A DNA stretch of 30,305 nucleotides from Candidatus Nomurabacteria bacterium (GCA_943359405.1 CALRHO010000003.1:1-30305), one strand, 5' to 3'. Shown: positions 14,745 through 23,240, numbered from the stretch's first letter. Translations and numbers: made by a program. Notes: generated by a model not told the origin, from the letters alone.

Positions 14745-15086
14745 ATGAGCGAGTCACCGGAGTTGATGGAATCAGGAAAGTCGCCGGCAGTGGTGATGGT
14801 GGAGCGGGCACTCGGTGGGCTTTCCCTCAATGAGGTTGAACCAAGTGCGGTAGTACAGGCCACCAGGGAGGTGATGGAAAAACTAGCCGAACATAATGAA
14901 TCCCCTGAAGGGCTAACGGCCGAGCAGTATGATTTGCTTGAACGAGTAGCCTGTATCCGCGGTGTCTATGAGTCTATTGCTAACACCAAGCGACTCGTAG
15001 ATGTATACAAGCGTCGACTCGAGGGGGTACCACTTCCTGTGTTTGCTAACGACAATAATGTTGGGCAACCACCAGTCGCTGCCTAA
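14745..15086 (+). CDS. 113-aa protein of unknown function
   Basis: I do not recognise a family. The product is acidic and mostly helical by composition, with leucines and charged residues in a heptad-like spacing around residues 45-92 (EVMEKLAEHNESPEGL, then YDLLERVACIRGVYESI), which may form a coiled coil. It ends in a Pro/Asn-rich tail. No signal peptide or membrane helix is present. A weak -10-like TACCAT (about 14707) and no strong SD precede it. It is followed 38 nt later by the GH15-like gene, so the two may be co-transcribed. Base composition is like the native genes. Confidence 0.65.
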   Translation: MSESPELMESGKSPAVVMVERALGGLSLNEVEPSAVVQATREVMEKLAEHNESPEGLTAEQYDLLERVACIRGVYESIANTKRLVDVYKRRLEGVPLPVFANDNNVGQPPVAA

Positions 15087-15124
15087 CCACACCACTTACC
15101 AATTTGTTCCTTTGTTCTTCTTCC

Positions 15125-16180
15125 ATGGCCTCATTTGATTTTGATGCAGAAATAAAGCACCACCTGGCTGTCCTCCTTACCCTCCGTCGTCCCAATGGCG
15201 TATTTACCGCGGCCCCCATGGACACCTGGTACGGCAAGGCGTGGCTGCGCGATATCTATTTCACTACGCTCGCGTTTCTCGAAACCGGTGATCAGGAGGT
15301 GACGCAGTCGGCGGCCAAGGCGCTCCTTACGGTTTTTGTTAAACACCAGGACAAAATCAACTGGGCGGTGGAGCATAAGCCGCACGCTGCTTGGCAGTAC
15401 ATTCATGCCCGTTTTCACCCCGAGACCTTTGAGGAGTATTGGGAAGAGTGGGGAAATAGCCAGAACGACGCGGTGGGCGAGGTCCTCAATCTTCTCGTCA
15501 CGCTCGAAGAGATGGGTTGGAGTGTCATTGAAACCGATGAAGAACGAGCGATGGTGCAGCTGATAGTTGACTACTTGGTTCGACTCGAGTACTGGCACGA
15601 TGAAGACAATGGTATCTGGGAAGAGGCGATGGAAGTCCATGCGTCCTCGATTGGTTCGGTCTTGGCGGCACTCAAAAAAGCGCAAGCGCTGCCTTGGCTA
15701 TCGGTACCCGAGCACGCTATAACCGAAGGAGAGCGGGCGCTCATGGCCTTGTTACCCCGGGAGTCTGAGACTAAGTTTTGTGATCTCGCCCTCATGTCGC
15801 TCATCTACCCATTTGTGGTTACGACCGAAGAGCAGACCAAGGAGATTTTGCGCAATATAGAGTACCACCTGGTGCGGGACAAAGGAGTCCTGCGGTACAA
15901 AAATGACAGATACTTCAACCTCAACCGCGATGGGTGGAGCGAGGAGGCGGAGTGGTGCTTTGGTCTCTCGTGGCTCGCCATTATTTACGCCGAGCGCGGA
16001 GAACAGGAAAAGGCTTACTACTACTTACGTCGAGCACAGGCCACAGTCACGCCCGACGGCAAGGTACCCGAGCTCTACTACTCACATACTGACCGCCCAA
16101 ATGAGCACACGCCACTGGGGTGGGCAGTGAGTATGTACGTGGTGGCGCTCAAGAAAGTGAAGGAGCTTGCGACCGCTTAG
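15125..16180 (+). CDS. Glycoside hydrolase family 15-like protein (glucoamylase-type (alpha/alpha)6 barrel)
   Basis: A 351-residue cytoplasmic protein of the GH15/six-hairpin type. Signatures: YGKAWLRDIYFTTLAFL near the N-terminus, SQNDAVGEVLNLL (QxDxxGE), GIWEEAMEVHASSIGSVLAA, where the Glu of the IWE motif is the usual general acid, and a C-terminal PLGWAVSMYVVAL. Family members release glucose from alpha-glucans, or act on trehalose or other alpha-glucosides. At 351 residues it is only the catalytic barrel, without the N-terminal beta domain of bacterial glucoamylases. No signal peptide is seen, so the substrate would be intracellular. ATG 15125 is chosen over a TTG at 15104. The substrate cannot be told from sequence alone. 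Confidence 0.8.
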   Translation: MASFDFDAEIKHHLAVLLTLRRPNGVFTAAPMDTWYGKAWLRDIYFTTLAFLETGDQEVTQSAAKALLTVFVKHQDKINWAVEHKPHAAWQYIHARFHPETFEEYWEEWGNSQNDAVGEVLNLLVTLEEMGWSVIETDEERAMVQLIVDYLVRLEYWHDEDNGIWEEAMEVHASSIGSVLAALKKAQALPWLSVPEHAITEGERALMALLPRESETKFCDLALMSLIYPFVVTTEEQTKEILRNIEYHLVRDKGVLRYKNDRYFNLNRDGWSEEAEWCFGLSWLAIIYAERGEQEKAYYYLRRAQATVTPDGKVPELYYSHTDRPNEHTPLGWAVSMYVVALKKVKELATA

Positions 16181-16208
16181 AAAGAATTTTGCGGTATACT
16201 CAAGGGGT

Positions 16209-16769
16209 ATGAAATACGCTATGTACGTGTTATTGGCAGTGGCACTGGTGGCCGGAATTTTGAGTACTCTGCTCGGACGGGGCGATGACGTGGCGATGTG
16301 TACCATGGATGCCATGCTCTGTGCAGATGGGTCGTTCGTAGGTCGCTCCGGTCCTAATTGCGAGTTTCAATGTCCGGCCACGACTACTCCGGTCGATCCG
16401 GTCTCGGCGCATATTGCTGAAAAAGCTGATCGCATTACACTCACTACCCCCGCCCCGCAGATGGTGGTAGGGAACCCAATGACTATCACCGGCGCCGCGC
16501 GCGGTATGTGGTACTTCGAGGCTTCGTTTCCGATAGTGCTCACCGATTGGGATGGGCGCATCATTGCCGAGACCTACGCCTCGGCACAGGGCGACTGGAT
16601 GACCGAGGAGTTTGTGCCCTTTATCGCTGAACTCGGCTTCCCAAATCCCTACAAGGAGGGCGATCCTGATTTTATGAAGCGAGGTTCTTTGATTCTGCAA
16701 AAGAGTAATGCCTCTGGAATCACCGAACATGATGATGCGCTTGAGATTCCTGTGTATTTTGCTCCCTAG
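16209..16769 (+). CDS. Secreted or membrane-anchored Gmad2-domain protein
   Basis: A 186-residue protein with an N-terminal hydrophobic segment (KYAMYVLLAVALVAGIL, residues 2-18) acting as signal or anchor. A short cysteine-rich stretch follows (MCTMDAMLCADGS, then PNCEFQCPA), and then a Gmad2 immunoglobulin-like domain (about residues 75-185) with MTITGAARGMWYFEASFPIV, GDWMTEEFVPF and a C-terminal ALEIPVYF. Such domains occur in spore-germination proteins and are common in CPR surface proteins; their ligand is unknown. The start ATG 16209 lies 8 nt after TATACT (16195-16200), suggesting a leaderless mRNA; the upstream ATG at 16167 overlaps the GH15-like gene and the promoter. Confidence 0.85.
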   Translation: MKYAMYVLLAVALVAGILSTLLGRGDDVAMCTMDAMLCADGSFVGRSGPNCEFQCPATTTPVDPVSAHIAEKADRITLTTPAPQMVVGNPMTITGAARGMWYFEASFPIVLTDWDGRIIAETYASAQGDWMTEEFVPFIAELGFPNPYKEGDPDFMKRGSLILQKSNASGITEHDDALEIPVYFAP

Positions 16770-16838
16770 GCTTCATCGCGCTTGGTGGCCCTGTTTATAA
16801 CTGGCGGTTTACACAAGGTACTCCAGAAATCGTAGCGC

Positions 16839-16844
16839 TATACT
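16839..16844 (+). promoter_or_regulatory. Possible -10 box upstream of the microprotein gene
   Basis: TATACT (16839-16844) lies 84 nt before the microprotein ATG at 16929. No good -35 is visible at 16-18 nt. It is the same hexamer that precedes several other genes in this window. Confidence 0.35.
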
Positions 16845-16928
16845 AGAGGTACCCGAAACCACCTAAGCCCGGGAACCATGAGTCAGCAATATTTTACAAG
16901 GACGCTTTTAGCAACCTAAATCAAACAT

Positions 16929-16994
16929 ATGGCCAAAGGACGTGACATGCGCAAAGAAAAGAAGAAGCCAAAGAAGGATAAGGCTGGCAAATAG
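16929..16994 (+). CDS. 21-residue Lys/Arg-rich microprotein
   Basis: ATG 16929 opens MAKGRDMRKEKKKPKKDKAG plus a final Lys, then TAG. Nearly half of the residues are lysine or arginine, suggesting RNA or ribosome binding. Short proteins of the pattern MxKGxxxRKExKKPKK occur in many bacteria, as far as I recall, without a known role. A clean terminator (17013-17050) follows 18 nt after the stop, and a TATACT box lies upstream, which supports a real gene. It is below most annotation length limits. Confidence 0.6.
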   Translation: MAKGRDMRKEKKKPKKDKAGK

Positions 16995-17012
16995 CCACTG
17001 AGAAGCAATACA

Positions 17013-17050
17013 AAAATACCTCGCAAGATTACGGTCTGGCGAGGTATTTT
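17013..17050 (+). terminator. Intrinsic terminator after the microprotein gene
   Basis: Perfect 12-bp stem (17013-17024/17039-17050) with a 14-nt loop; the right arm ends in TTTT. Confidence 0.88.
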
Positions 17051-17091
17051 CTATGGCCATACGTAGGTAAATAGTGTATGGTGGTCGCATT

Positions 17092-18579
17092 ATGTCACGC
17101 GCTGACGGCATTATTGTGTTCAAGGATGTCACCTTTGAGCACGACGCAACCCGCCCCATCCTGAAGGAGGCGAGTTTTGTGGTGCGTCGGGGGGCGAAGC
17201 TCACGCTTATGGGTCAAAATGGCGCAGGCAAAAGTACTATCTTTGCGCTCATTACCGGCGCCTTGCGGCCAGAGAGCGGAGCAATCAATATTGACCCGCG
17301 TGCAACCATCGCCATCGCTCGACAGATTATTCCTCGAGAGGAACTTTCACTCACCGTTCGAGAATTTTTTGAACGTACCTTTTCCGAGAAGGTGTATGAC
17401 ATCGACCCGCGTATTGACGAGGTGCTCGAGGTGGTAAACCTCACGCCAACCGAGAAGCAGCGCGAGACTTTTAAGGATCGCATCGTGGGCAGTTTCTCTG
17501 GCGGGCAGCAGGCACGACTCCTTTTGGCGCAGGCGCTGATTAAGGACCCTGATATTCTCCTCCTCGATGAGCCAACCAACAATCTTGATATTCATGGTAT
17601 TGAGCACTTGACTCAGTTTCTCAAAGAGAACCGTAAGACCATTTTAGTTATTTCTCACGATGCCGAGTTTCTTAATGCCTTTACTCATGGCGTGTTGTAC
17701 CTCAATACGCAGAACCGTCAGGTCGAGCAATACGATGGTAATTACCACAAGGTAGTAGCGGATATTGCTGCTCGGGTGGAGAAAGAGCGTCGCCAGAACG
17801 CACTACTTGAGAAAGAAATTCGCGAAAACAAAGAGAAGGTTAACTACTTCGCAAGCAAGGGTGGCAAGATGCGCCTCCTGGCTGCCCGCATGCGCGACGA
17901 AATTGAAGAAGCGGAAGACAATAAGGTTGATGTGCGTCGTGAAGACAAAACCATTCGACCCTTTACCATTGAGCCGCACCAGGATATTCCGCTCGAGGTC
18001 GTACGTCTGTCATCGGTACAAGTAATCAAAAACCACGAACCCAAAGAGGCGGAGGTGAACGTGGTACTAAAGCGCGGCATGCACCTGCAGATTGTGGGAC
18101 CAAACGGAATTGGGAAGACGACCTTATTAGAAAAGCTGGCGTCCGGTCACGCGACCGGCGAGCACGTGGCTCCGGGGGTAAGGATTGGATACTACCGTCA
18201 GGATTTTTCCAACCTCGACTTTGATGCGACAGTGTTTGAGACGCTGATGAAGTCAATGCAGCGAAAACTCGAAGAAGAGATGCGCGCGATTGCGGCTGGT
18301 TTCCTTCTGTTTGGTGACGTGATGAAAAATCGGGTAGGTAACCTTTCAGAAGGACAAAAGGCGCTCCTTGCGTTTTGTAAGCTCACCATGGAGAAGCCAG
18401 GACTTCTTATTCTCGATGAGCCGACCAATCACGTTAACTTCCGTCACATTCCGGTAATCGCGAAGGCGCTCAATGACTACAAAGGGGCGATGATTTTGGT
18501 TTCGCACGTGCCAGAATTTGTCGAGCAAATTCGTATCGATGATACGCTTGACCTAGCCAAACTTACTCCAAAGAAATAA
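17092..18579 (+). CDS. ABC-F family ATP-binding protein
   Basis: A soluble 495-residue protein with two ABC nucleotide-binding domains joined by a charged helical linker (about residues 225-290, rich in Glu, Lys and Arg), the ABC-F layout. Such proteins bind the ribosomal E site and regulate translation or protect against antibiotics. NBD1 is complete: GQNGAGKST, SFSGGQQARL, LLLDEPTNNLD. NBD2 has GPNGIGKTT, a shortened signature LSEGQKALL and DEPTNHVNF, where the usual Leu-Asp after DEPTNH is Val-Asn. NBD2 may therefore hydrolyse ATP differently. ATG 17092 is preferred to GTG 17074. There is no SD; a strong terminator follows. The subtype (EttA, Uup, resistance type) cannot be assigned by eye. 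Confidence 0.88.
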   Translation: MSRADGIIVFKDVTFEHDATRPILKEASFVVRRGAKLTLMGQNGAGKSTIFALITGALRPESGAINIDPRATIAIARQIIPREELSLTVREFFERTFSEKVYDIDPRIDEVLEVVNLTPTEKQRETFKDRIVGSFSGGQQARLLLAQALIKDPDILLLDEPTNNLDIHGIEHLTQFLKENRKTILVISHDAEFLNAFTHGVLYLNTQNRQVEQYDGNYHKVVADIAARVEKERRQNALLEKEIRENKEKVNYFASKGGKMRLLAARMRDEIEEAEDNKVDVRREDKTIRPFTIEPHQDIPLEVVRLSSVQVIKNHEPKEAEVNVVLKRGMHLQIVGPNGIGKTTLLEKLASGHATGEHVAPGVRIGYYRQDFSNLDFDATVFETLMKSMQRKLEEEMRAIAAGFLLFGDVMKNRVGNLSEGQKALLAFCKLTMEKPGLLILDEPTNHVNFRHIPVIAKALNDYKGAMILVSHVPEFVEQIRIDDTLDLAKLTPKK

Positions 18580-18589
18580 TAACCACCCC

Positions 18590-18627
18590 CTCCTCCTAGC
18601 GCAGGCGATAGGAGGAGAAGCGTTTTT
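18590..18627 (+). terminator. Intrinsic terminator after the ABC-F gene
   Basis: CTCCTCCTA (18590-18598) pairs with TAGGAGGAG (18609-18617), followed by AAGCGTTTTT. It lies at the 3' end of the convergent VTT gene. Confidence 0.85.
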
Positions 18628-19339
18628 ATGGCTTTGCGGAGGTGGTTTGTAGGCGGCGTGCTGCTTCGGCAATCACTACCGATAGTAAAAACAAACCTAA
18701 GGACAACAGCAGCATGTGCGGATTGATGGCACTGGTCGTGAGTCCTTTTTCGAGAAAGGTTGAGAGATCAAGGGCGGTCCCCATTGAGGTGATGGTCGCG
18801 ATACCAGGAATGGACCCGAGTGCCGTAGCAATCGTAAACGCACCGTAACGAAGTCGGAGGATGCCGGAAGCAAAGTTCACTACATCAAAAGGGAAATAAG
18901 CAAGGCGCAAAAACAGGATGGTCAGAAAAGGTGATTGGCGTAACGCACCAATCCAGTTCCCTAGTCCGGCAATTAGCCCTGGAGTTGGCTGGGCCAGTGC
19001 GCGTCCCGTCCAGTACACGGCGGTGGCCGAGAGATTCACACCAATGATTGTGTAAAGCAGGGCAGGCCAAAATCCAAAAATACTTCCCGCCAGAATGGTA
19101 AATACGGTACTTGGCATGAAGGCAAACGGCTGCAACATATAGACGAGAATGTAGAGTAGTGGGGCCCGTGGGTCGGTGGCAAAGAAGGTGAAGAGTTCAA
19201 AGAGGAGTTCGCGCACTGAAAGGCCGCGACTGCCATAGTAGAGGTAGGCGACGACGATAAAGCTACACCAGAGAACAGCGGCTACCCAAGTGGCAGGGAT
19301 ACGCAACGATCGAGTCCGAAAGAAGGTGGCGAGTCGCAT
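18626..19339 (-). CDS. VTT-domain (TVP38/TMEM64, SNARE-associated/DedA-type) membrane protein
   Basis: A 237-residue protein with about six hydrophobic segments. The VTT core carries TVFTILAGSIFGFWPAL, then GVNLSATAVYWTGRAL, and the motif FLRLAYFPFDVVNFASGILR, the R...P.D..N..aG signature of the TVP38/TMEM64 family. Relatives act as lipid scramblases or transporters in membrane homeostasis (for example undecaprenyl phosphate recycling by DedA proteins), so a lipid-handling role is plausible. The gene is monocistronic, convergent with the ABC-F gene and divergent from EF-G. The ATG at 19339 follows no clear SD. Confidence 0.88.
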   Translation of the reverse strand: MRLATFFRTRSLRIPATWVAAVLWCSFIVVAYLYYGSRGLSVRELLFELFTFFATDPRAPLLYILVYMLQPFAFMPSTVFTILAGSIFGFWPALLYTIIGVNLSATAVYWTGRALAQPTPGLIAGLGNWIGALRQSPFLTILFLRLAYFPFDVVNFASGILRLRYGAFTIATALGSIPGIATITSMGTALDLSTFLEKGLTTSAINPHMLLLSLGLFLLSVVIAEAARRLQTTSAKP

Positions 19340-19401
19340 GGATATACAAAGCGTACCACGGGTGCAGGGGTTAGGTTAGGCGTTCTAAAAGGAAGCGCCG
19401 G

Positions 19402-19430
19402 TTGCCGTTTTGGTTCTGGTGTCGTATAGT
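19402..19430 (+). promoter_or_regulatory. Promoter of the EF-G gene
   Basis: TTGCCG (19402-19407), a 17-nt spacer and TATAGT (19425-19430). The predicted transcript has a leader of about 100 nt before the ATG at 19536. The leader lacks an SD and shares the short string TTATAAGCAC with the uL3 leader. Confidence 0.7.
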
Positions 19431-19535
19431 ACTCGCGCTTTGCCGTAAGGCTATTTCTTTTCTCTGCGCTCGCAAGCCAAGGATGAAAAAGAAGGATTAT
19501 AAGCACTTACTTATTTAATCTATACATATATACGT

Positions 19536-21707
19536 ATGGCCCGAGAATTCCCCCTAGAGCGCATGCGCAACTTCGGTATTGTTGCGCACGTGGACGCTGG
19601 TAAGACCACCACCTCAGAGCGTGTGCTTTTTTACACTGGCGTGTCACACAAGATTGGTGAGGTACACGATGGTGCGACGGTGACTGACTGGATGGAGCAG
19701 GAGCGTGAGCGCGGTATTACTATCACTGCTGCCGCGATTTCTTGTAACTGGTCAAAGACTGATGTGGCTGACCGTAAGGACAAGTCGTCCATGTACACCT
19801 TCAACGTGATTGACACCCCGGGTCACATCGACTTTACCGCTGAGGTAAAGCGCTCGATGCGCGTGCTTGACGGTGCTGTGGTAGTGTTCGACGGCGTGGC
19901 TGGTGTAGAACCGCAGAGTGAGACCAACTGGGGGTATGCTGACGAAGCCCATGTTCCTCGTATTTGTTATATCAACAAGATGGATCGTATGGGTGCTGAC
20001 TTTGAGAAGTCATACAAGAGTATCCAGGATCGTCTTTCTAAGAAGGCCGTGCGAGCGCAGATCCCGTGGGGCAGTGAAGATCAGTTTAAGGGCGTGGTTG
20101 ACCTCGTGAAGATGAAACTCTACACCTTTGAAGGTGAGATGGGTATGACGGTAGTCCCGCATGAGGTTCCAGAGGAACTCATGGCTGACGCCAAGAAGTA
20201 CCGCGCTGAACTTGTCGAGCGTGTAGTTGAGCACGATGATGCACTTATGGAGGCGTTCCTTGGTGGCGAGGAGCCATCACTTGAGGACCTCATGAAGACC
20301 CTACGTAAGGCGGTGATTGCAAACCAAATCTTCCCCGTCTTTACGGGCTCATCGCTCAAGAATGTCGGTGTCCAGCTCGTCCTTGATGCAGTGGTGGACT
20401 ACCTCCCGTCACCAGCTGACCTCGCGGATATCAAGGGTACGGATCCAAACACCGGAGATGAAATGACCCTCAAGCACAGTGACACCGAGCCGCTCTCAGC
20501 CTTGGCCTTTAAGCTACAGGACGATAAGTTTGTCGGTCAGCTCGTGTTCTTCCGTGTCTACTCGGGCAGTGTGAAGGCTGGCAGCTACGTCTATAACTCA
20601 ACGACCGGTAACAAGGAGCGTGTTGGTCGTATCGTTCGCCTCATGGCAGACAAGCGGACCGAAATTGATGAGGTATTTGCAGGCGAGATTGCGGCGGGTG
20701 TCGGTTTTAAGGATGTGAAGACCAGTCATACCCTCTGTGATGAGCAGAAGCCAATTGTGCTCGAGCAGATCACCTTCCCCAATCCAGTGGTCGCCATGCG
20801 GGTGGAGCCAAAGACCAAGAATGATCAGGAGAAGATGGGTACCGCTCTCAAGCGTCTTTCCGATGAAGACCCAACCTTCAAAGTTTCTACCGACGAGGAG
20901 ACTAACGAAACCATCATTGCTGGTATGGGTGAGCTTCACCTTGAAATCTTGGTTGATCGTATGAAGCGCGAGTTCGGTGTCGAGGCTAATGTGGGTGAGC
21001 CACAGGTAGCCTACCGCGAGACGATTCAACGTGAGGCCGAAGCTGAGTATAAGTACGCCAAGCAGTCAGGAGGTCGTGGTCAGTATGGTCACGTGAAGAT
21101 CAAGATTCGCCCAATGGTGGCACTGGAGGAAGGTCAGACCGTAGCTAAGAACGTGACACGTGATGACCACTTTGAGTTTGTAAACAGCATTAAGGGTGGT
21201 GCTATCCCAGGCGAGTACATTCCAGCAGTGATGAAGGGTGCGAAGGAGGCGATGGCTCGCGGTTTTGTCGCTGGCTACAAGATGGAGGATGTTACTGTCG
21301 AACTCTATGATGGTTCTTTCCACGATGTGGACTCATCGGAAATTGCCTTCAAACTCGCGTCTATTTACGCCTTTAAGGAGGCGGCAGCCAAGGCCGGTGC
21401 CGTACTTCTTGAGCCAATTATGAAGATTGAAGTCCGTACCCCGGAGCAGTTTATGGGTGATGTTAACGGTAACATCTCCAGCAAGCGGGGTCAGGTAGAA
21501 GGTATGACTGAGCTCGGTGACAAGAAGGTGATTACTGCCAAGGTGCCACTGAAAGAAATGTTCGGCTACACCAATACGCTACGATCGATGACCCAGGGTC
21601 GCGCGTCAATGACGATGACCTTTGACCACTATGAAGTGGTACCGCCAAATATCGCGGCTGATATCCGTAAGGCACGTGGCGTGAAAGACACCGTTGAAGA
21701 GGCGTAA
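19536..21707 (+). CDS. fusA: Translation elongation factor G
   Basis: A 723-residue GTPase that drives tRNA-mRNA translocation. G motifs: AHVDAGKTTTSER (G1), RGITITAAAI (G2), DTPGHIDF (G3) and NKMDRMGAD (G4). Domains II to V follow, with GGRGQYGHVKIKI of domain IV and a conserved C-terminal EMFGYTNTLRSMTQGRA. Length is slightly above the usual 690-705, with a small insertion after G2 (about residues 70-82, DVADRKDKSS). The gene has its own promoter and terminator, so it is separated from uS7 and EF-Tu, unlike the classical str operon. Confidence 0.97.
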   Translation: MAREFPLERMRNFGIVAHVDAGKTTTSERVLFYTGVSHKIGEVHDGATVTDWMEQERERGITITAAAISCNWSKTDVADRKDKSSMYTFNVIDTPGHIDFTAEVKRSMRVLDGAVVVFDGVAGVEPQSETNWGYADEAHVPRICYINKMDRMGADFEKSYKSIQDRLSKKAVRAQIPWGSEDQFKGVVDLVKMKLYTFEGEMGMTVVPHEVPEELMADAKKYRAELVERVVEHDDALMEAFLGGEEPSLEDLMKTLRKAVIANQIFPVFTGSSLKNVGVQLVLDAVVDYLPSPADLADIKGTDPNTGDEMTLKHSDTEPLSALAFKLQDDKFVGQLVFFRVYSGSVKAGSYVYNSTTGNKERVGRIVRLMADKRTEIDEVFAGEIAAGVGFKDVKTSHTLCDEQKPIVLEQITFPNPVVAMRVEPKTKNDQEKMGTALKRLSDEDPTFKVSTDEETNETIIAGMGELHLEILVDRMKREFGVEANVGEPQVAYRETIQREAEAEYKYAKQSGGRGQYGHVKIKIRPMVALEEGQTVAKNVTRDDHFEFVNSIKGGAIPGEYIPAVMKGAKEAMARGFVAGYKMEDVTVELYDGSFHDVDSSEIAFKLASIYAFKEAAAKAGAVLLEPIMKIEVRTPEQFMGDVNGNISSKRGQVEGMTELGDKKVITAKVPLKEMFGYTNTLRSMTQGRASMTMTFDHYEVVPPNIAADIRKARGVKDTVEEA

Positions 21708-21726
21708 ATAATTACCAGCTTTGTTT

Positions 21727-21764
21727 AAAACGGGCGGCACTCGAAAGAGTGCCGCCCGTTTTTT
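21727..21764 (+). terminator. Intrinsic terminator after EF-G
   Basis: Perfect 16-bp stem (21727-21742/21747-21762) with a GAAA tetraloop and a run of six T at 21759-21764. Confidence 0.95.
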
Positions 21765-21775
21765 ACACCTCGAGT

Positions 21776-21822
21776 TCAAACCCCAACTGCACGTTTTAGA
21801 GTAACCTGTAGTTGGGGTTTGA
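21776..21822. repeat. 13-bp inverted repeat upstream of the EF-Tu promoter
   Basis: TCAAACCCCAACT (21776-21788) and AGTTGGGGTTTGA (21810-21822) are exact inverted repeats around a 21-nt loop. The repeat lies 12 nt after the EF-G terminator and about 20 bp before the EF-Tu -35 box. No T tract follows. It could be a regulator binding site or a fragment of a small RNA. Confidence 0.6.
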
Positions 21823-21840
21823 GGGTGGCCACTGCTTTGC

Positions 21841-21869
21841 TTGCAATTATGGCTTGCTTTCTGTACTAT
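21841..21869 (+). promoter_or_regulatory. Promoter of the EF-Tu gene
   Basis: TTGCAA (21841-21846), 17-nt spacer, TACTAT (21864-21869). The start should be near 21876, giving a leader of about 175 nt. Confidence 0.75.
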
Positions 21870-21875
21870 TGCCGC

Positions 21876-22049
21876 ACCGTCACACCCCCTAAAGGGAGTG
21901 AGGGAGCGAACATATATTGCTCTTTTACACCGCATCGGTGTGTAGTCGTAGTGCGCATTGTTCTCGCGCCACTACGAGTGCATGCCGGGCCTGGCCTTGC
22001 CCTTGTCTGGCGGCTGTGTACGGGATTTATTACGTCATTAAAACACTTT
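21876..22049 (+). promoter_or_regulatory. Structured 5' leader of EF-Tu
   Basis: Two clear hairpins: ACACCG/CGGTGT with a CAT loop (21927-21941), and TCGTAGTG plus CGC pairing with GCG plus CACTACGA (21946-21956/21966-21977, one bulged C). A smaller stem lies at about 21881-21900. There is no SD before ATG 22050, so the leader may affect stability or initiation. Confidence 0.5.
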
Positions 22050-23240
22050 ATGGCAGAATTTGATCGTTCAAAGCCACACGTCAACGTCGGTACCATTGGT
22101 CACGTTGACCACGGCAAGACCACCCTCACCGCCGCTATCCTTAACGTGCTCAACAAGCGCGGCGGCGGTTACGCTGCTAACGTTAAGGCTGTCGAAGATA
22201 TCGACAAGGCGCCTGAGGAAAAGGCTCGCGGTATCACGATTTCGCTCTCGCACTCTGAATACGAGACCCCAAACCGCCACTATGCGCACATCGACGCGCC
22301 TGGTCACGCGGACTACATCAAGAACATGATTACTGGTGCTGCCCAGATGGACGGTGCCGTACTCGTGGTTGCTGCTACCGACGGAGCAATGCCACAGACT
22401 CGTGAGCACGTACTCCTCGCCAAGCAGGTGGGTGTACCACGCATCATTGTCTTCCTCAACAAGGTGGATATGGTTGATGACGAGGAAATGGTAATGCTCG
22501 TTGAGGAAGAGCTCCGTGAGCTTCTGACCAAGAACGGCTTTGACGGTGCGAACGCTCCTGTCATCAAAGGTTCAGGTCTCCAGGCTCTCAATGATCCAAT
22601 GTCATCATGGGGTGACAAAATCATTGAACTTGCTGACGCAATGGATACCTACTTCCCAATGCCAGAGCGTGACCTCGACAAGCCATTCCTTATGCCAATT
22701 GAGGACATCTTCTCGATTGAAGGTCGCGGTACGGTAGTAACCGGTCGTGTAGAACGCGGTGCGGTGAAGGTGGGTGAAGAAGTTGAGATTGTAGGCATCA
22801 AGGACACTACCAGTACCACCGTTACTGGTGTGGAAATGTTCAACAAGCAGCTTGATCGTGCTCAGGCTGGTGACAACGCTGGTATTCTCCTGCGTGGTGC
22901 CAAGAAGGAAGAGGTACACCGTGGCCAGGTACTCGCGAAGAAGGGTTCAGTGACCCCACACACCGAGTTTGAGGCTGAGGTATACGTACTTTCAAAGGAT
23001 GAGGGTGGTCGTCACACACCATTCTTCTCTGGCTACAAGCCACAGTTTTACATCCGTACCACCGACGTTACCGGTGAGGTAACCCTCGCTGATGGCGTAG
23101 AAATGGTGATGCCTGGTGATACTGCTAAGTTTAAGGTCAAGCTCGTAGCGCCAGTAGCCCTTGAAGACCAGCAGAACTTTGCGATTCGTGAGGGTGGTAA
23201 GACCGTCGGTGCCGGCGTGGTCACCAAGATCGTTGCCTAA
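22050..23240 (+). CDS. tuf: Translation elongation factor Tu
   Basis: A 396-residue GTPase delivering aminoacyl-tRNA to the ribosome. It begins MAEFDRSKPHVNVGTIGHVD, with G1 GHVDHGKTT, G2 RGITIS, G3 DAPGHADY and G4 NKVDMVDDEE. Domains II and III contain GRGTVVTGRVERG and the C-terminal FAIREGGKTVGAGVVTKI. ATG 22050 is the family start; the frame stays open upstream to 21819, but that part lies over the promoter and hairpins and matches nothing. The gene is followed 32 nt later by uS10, probably in the same transcript, ending at the terminator after uS10. Confidence 0.98.
   Translation: MAEFDRSKPHVNVGTIGHVDHGKTTLTAAILNVLNKRGGGYAANVKAVEDIDKAPEEKARGITISLSHSEYETPNRHYAHIDAPGHADYIKNMITGAAQMDGAVLVVAATDGAMPQTREHVLLAKQVGVPRIIVFLNKVDMVDDEEMVMLVEEELRELLTKNGFDGANAPVIKGSGLQALNDPMSSWGDKIIELADAMDTYFPMPERDLDKPFLMPIEDIFSIEGRGTVVTGRVERGAVKVGEEVEIVGIKDTTSTTVTGVEMFNKQLDRAQAGDNAGILLRGAKKEEVHRGQVLAKKGSVTPHTEFEAEVYVLSKDEGGRHTPFFSGYKPQFYIRTTDVTGEVTLADGVEMVMPGDTAKFKVKLVAPVALEDQQNFAIREGGKTVGAGVVTKIVA

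Noticed and set aside
21793..21801. GTTTTAGAG string resembling the start of type II CRISPR repeats
   Set aside because: It occurs once, inside the loop of an inverted repeat, with no repeat-spacer periodicity or cas genes.
21819..22049. N-terminal extension of EF-Tu by 77 codons
   Set aside because: It would be translated from before the promoter and over leader hairpins; EF-Tu homology starts at ATG 22050.
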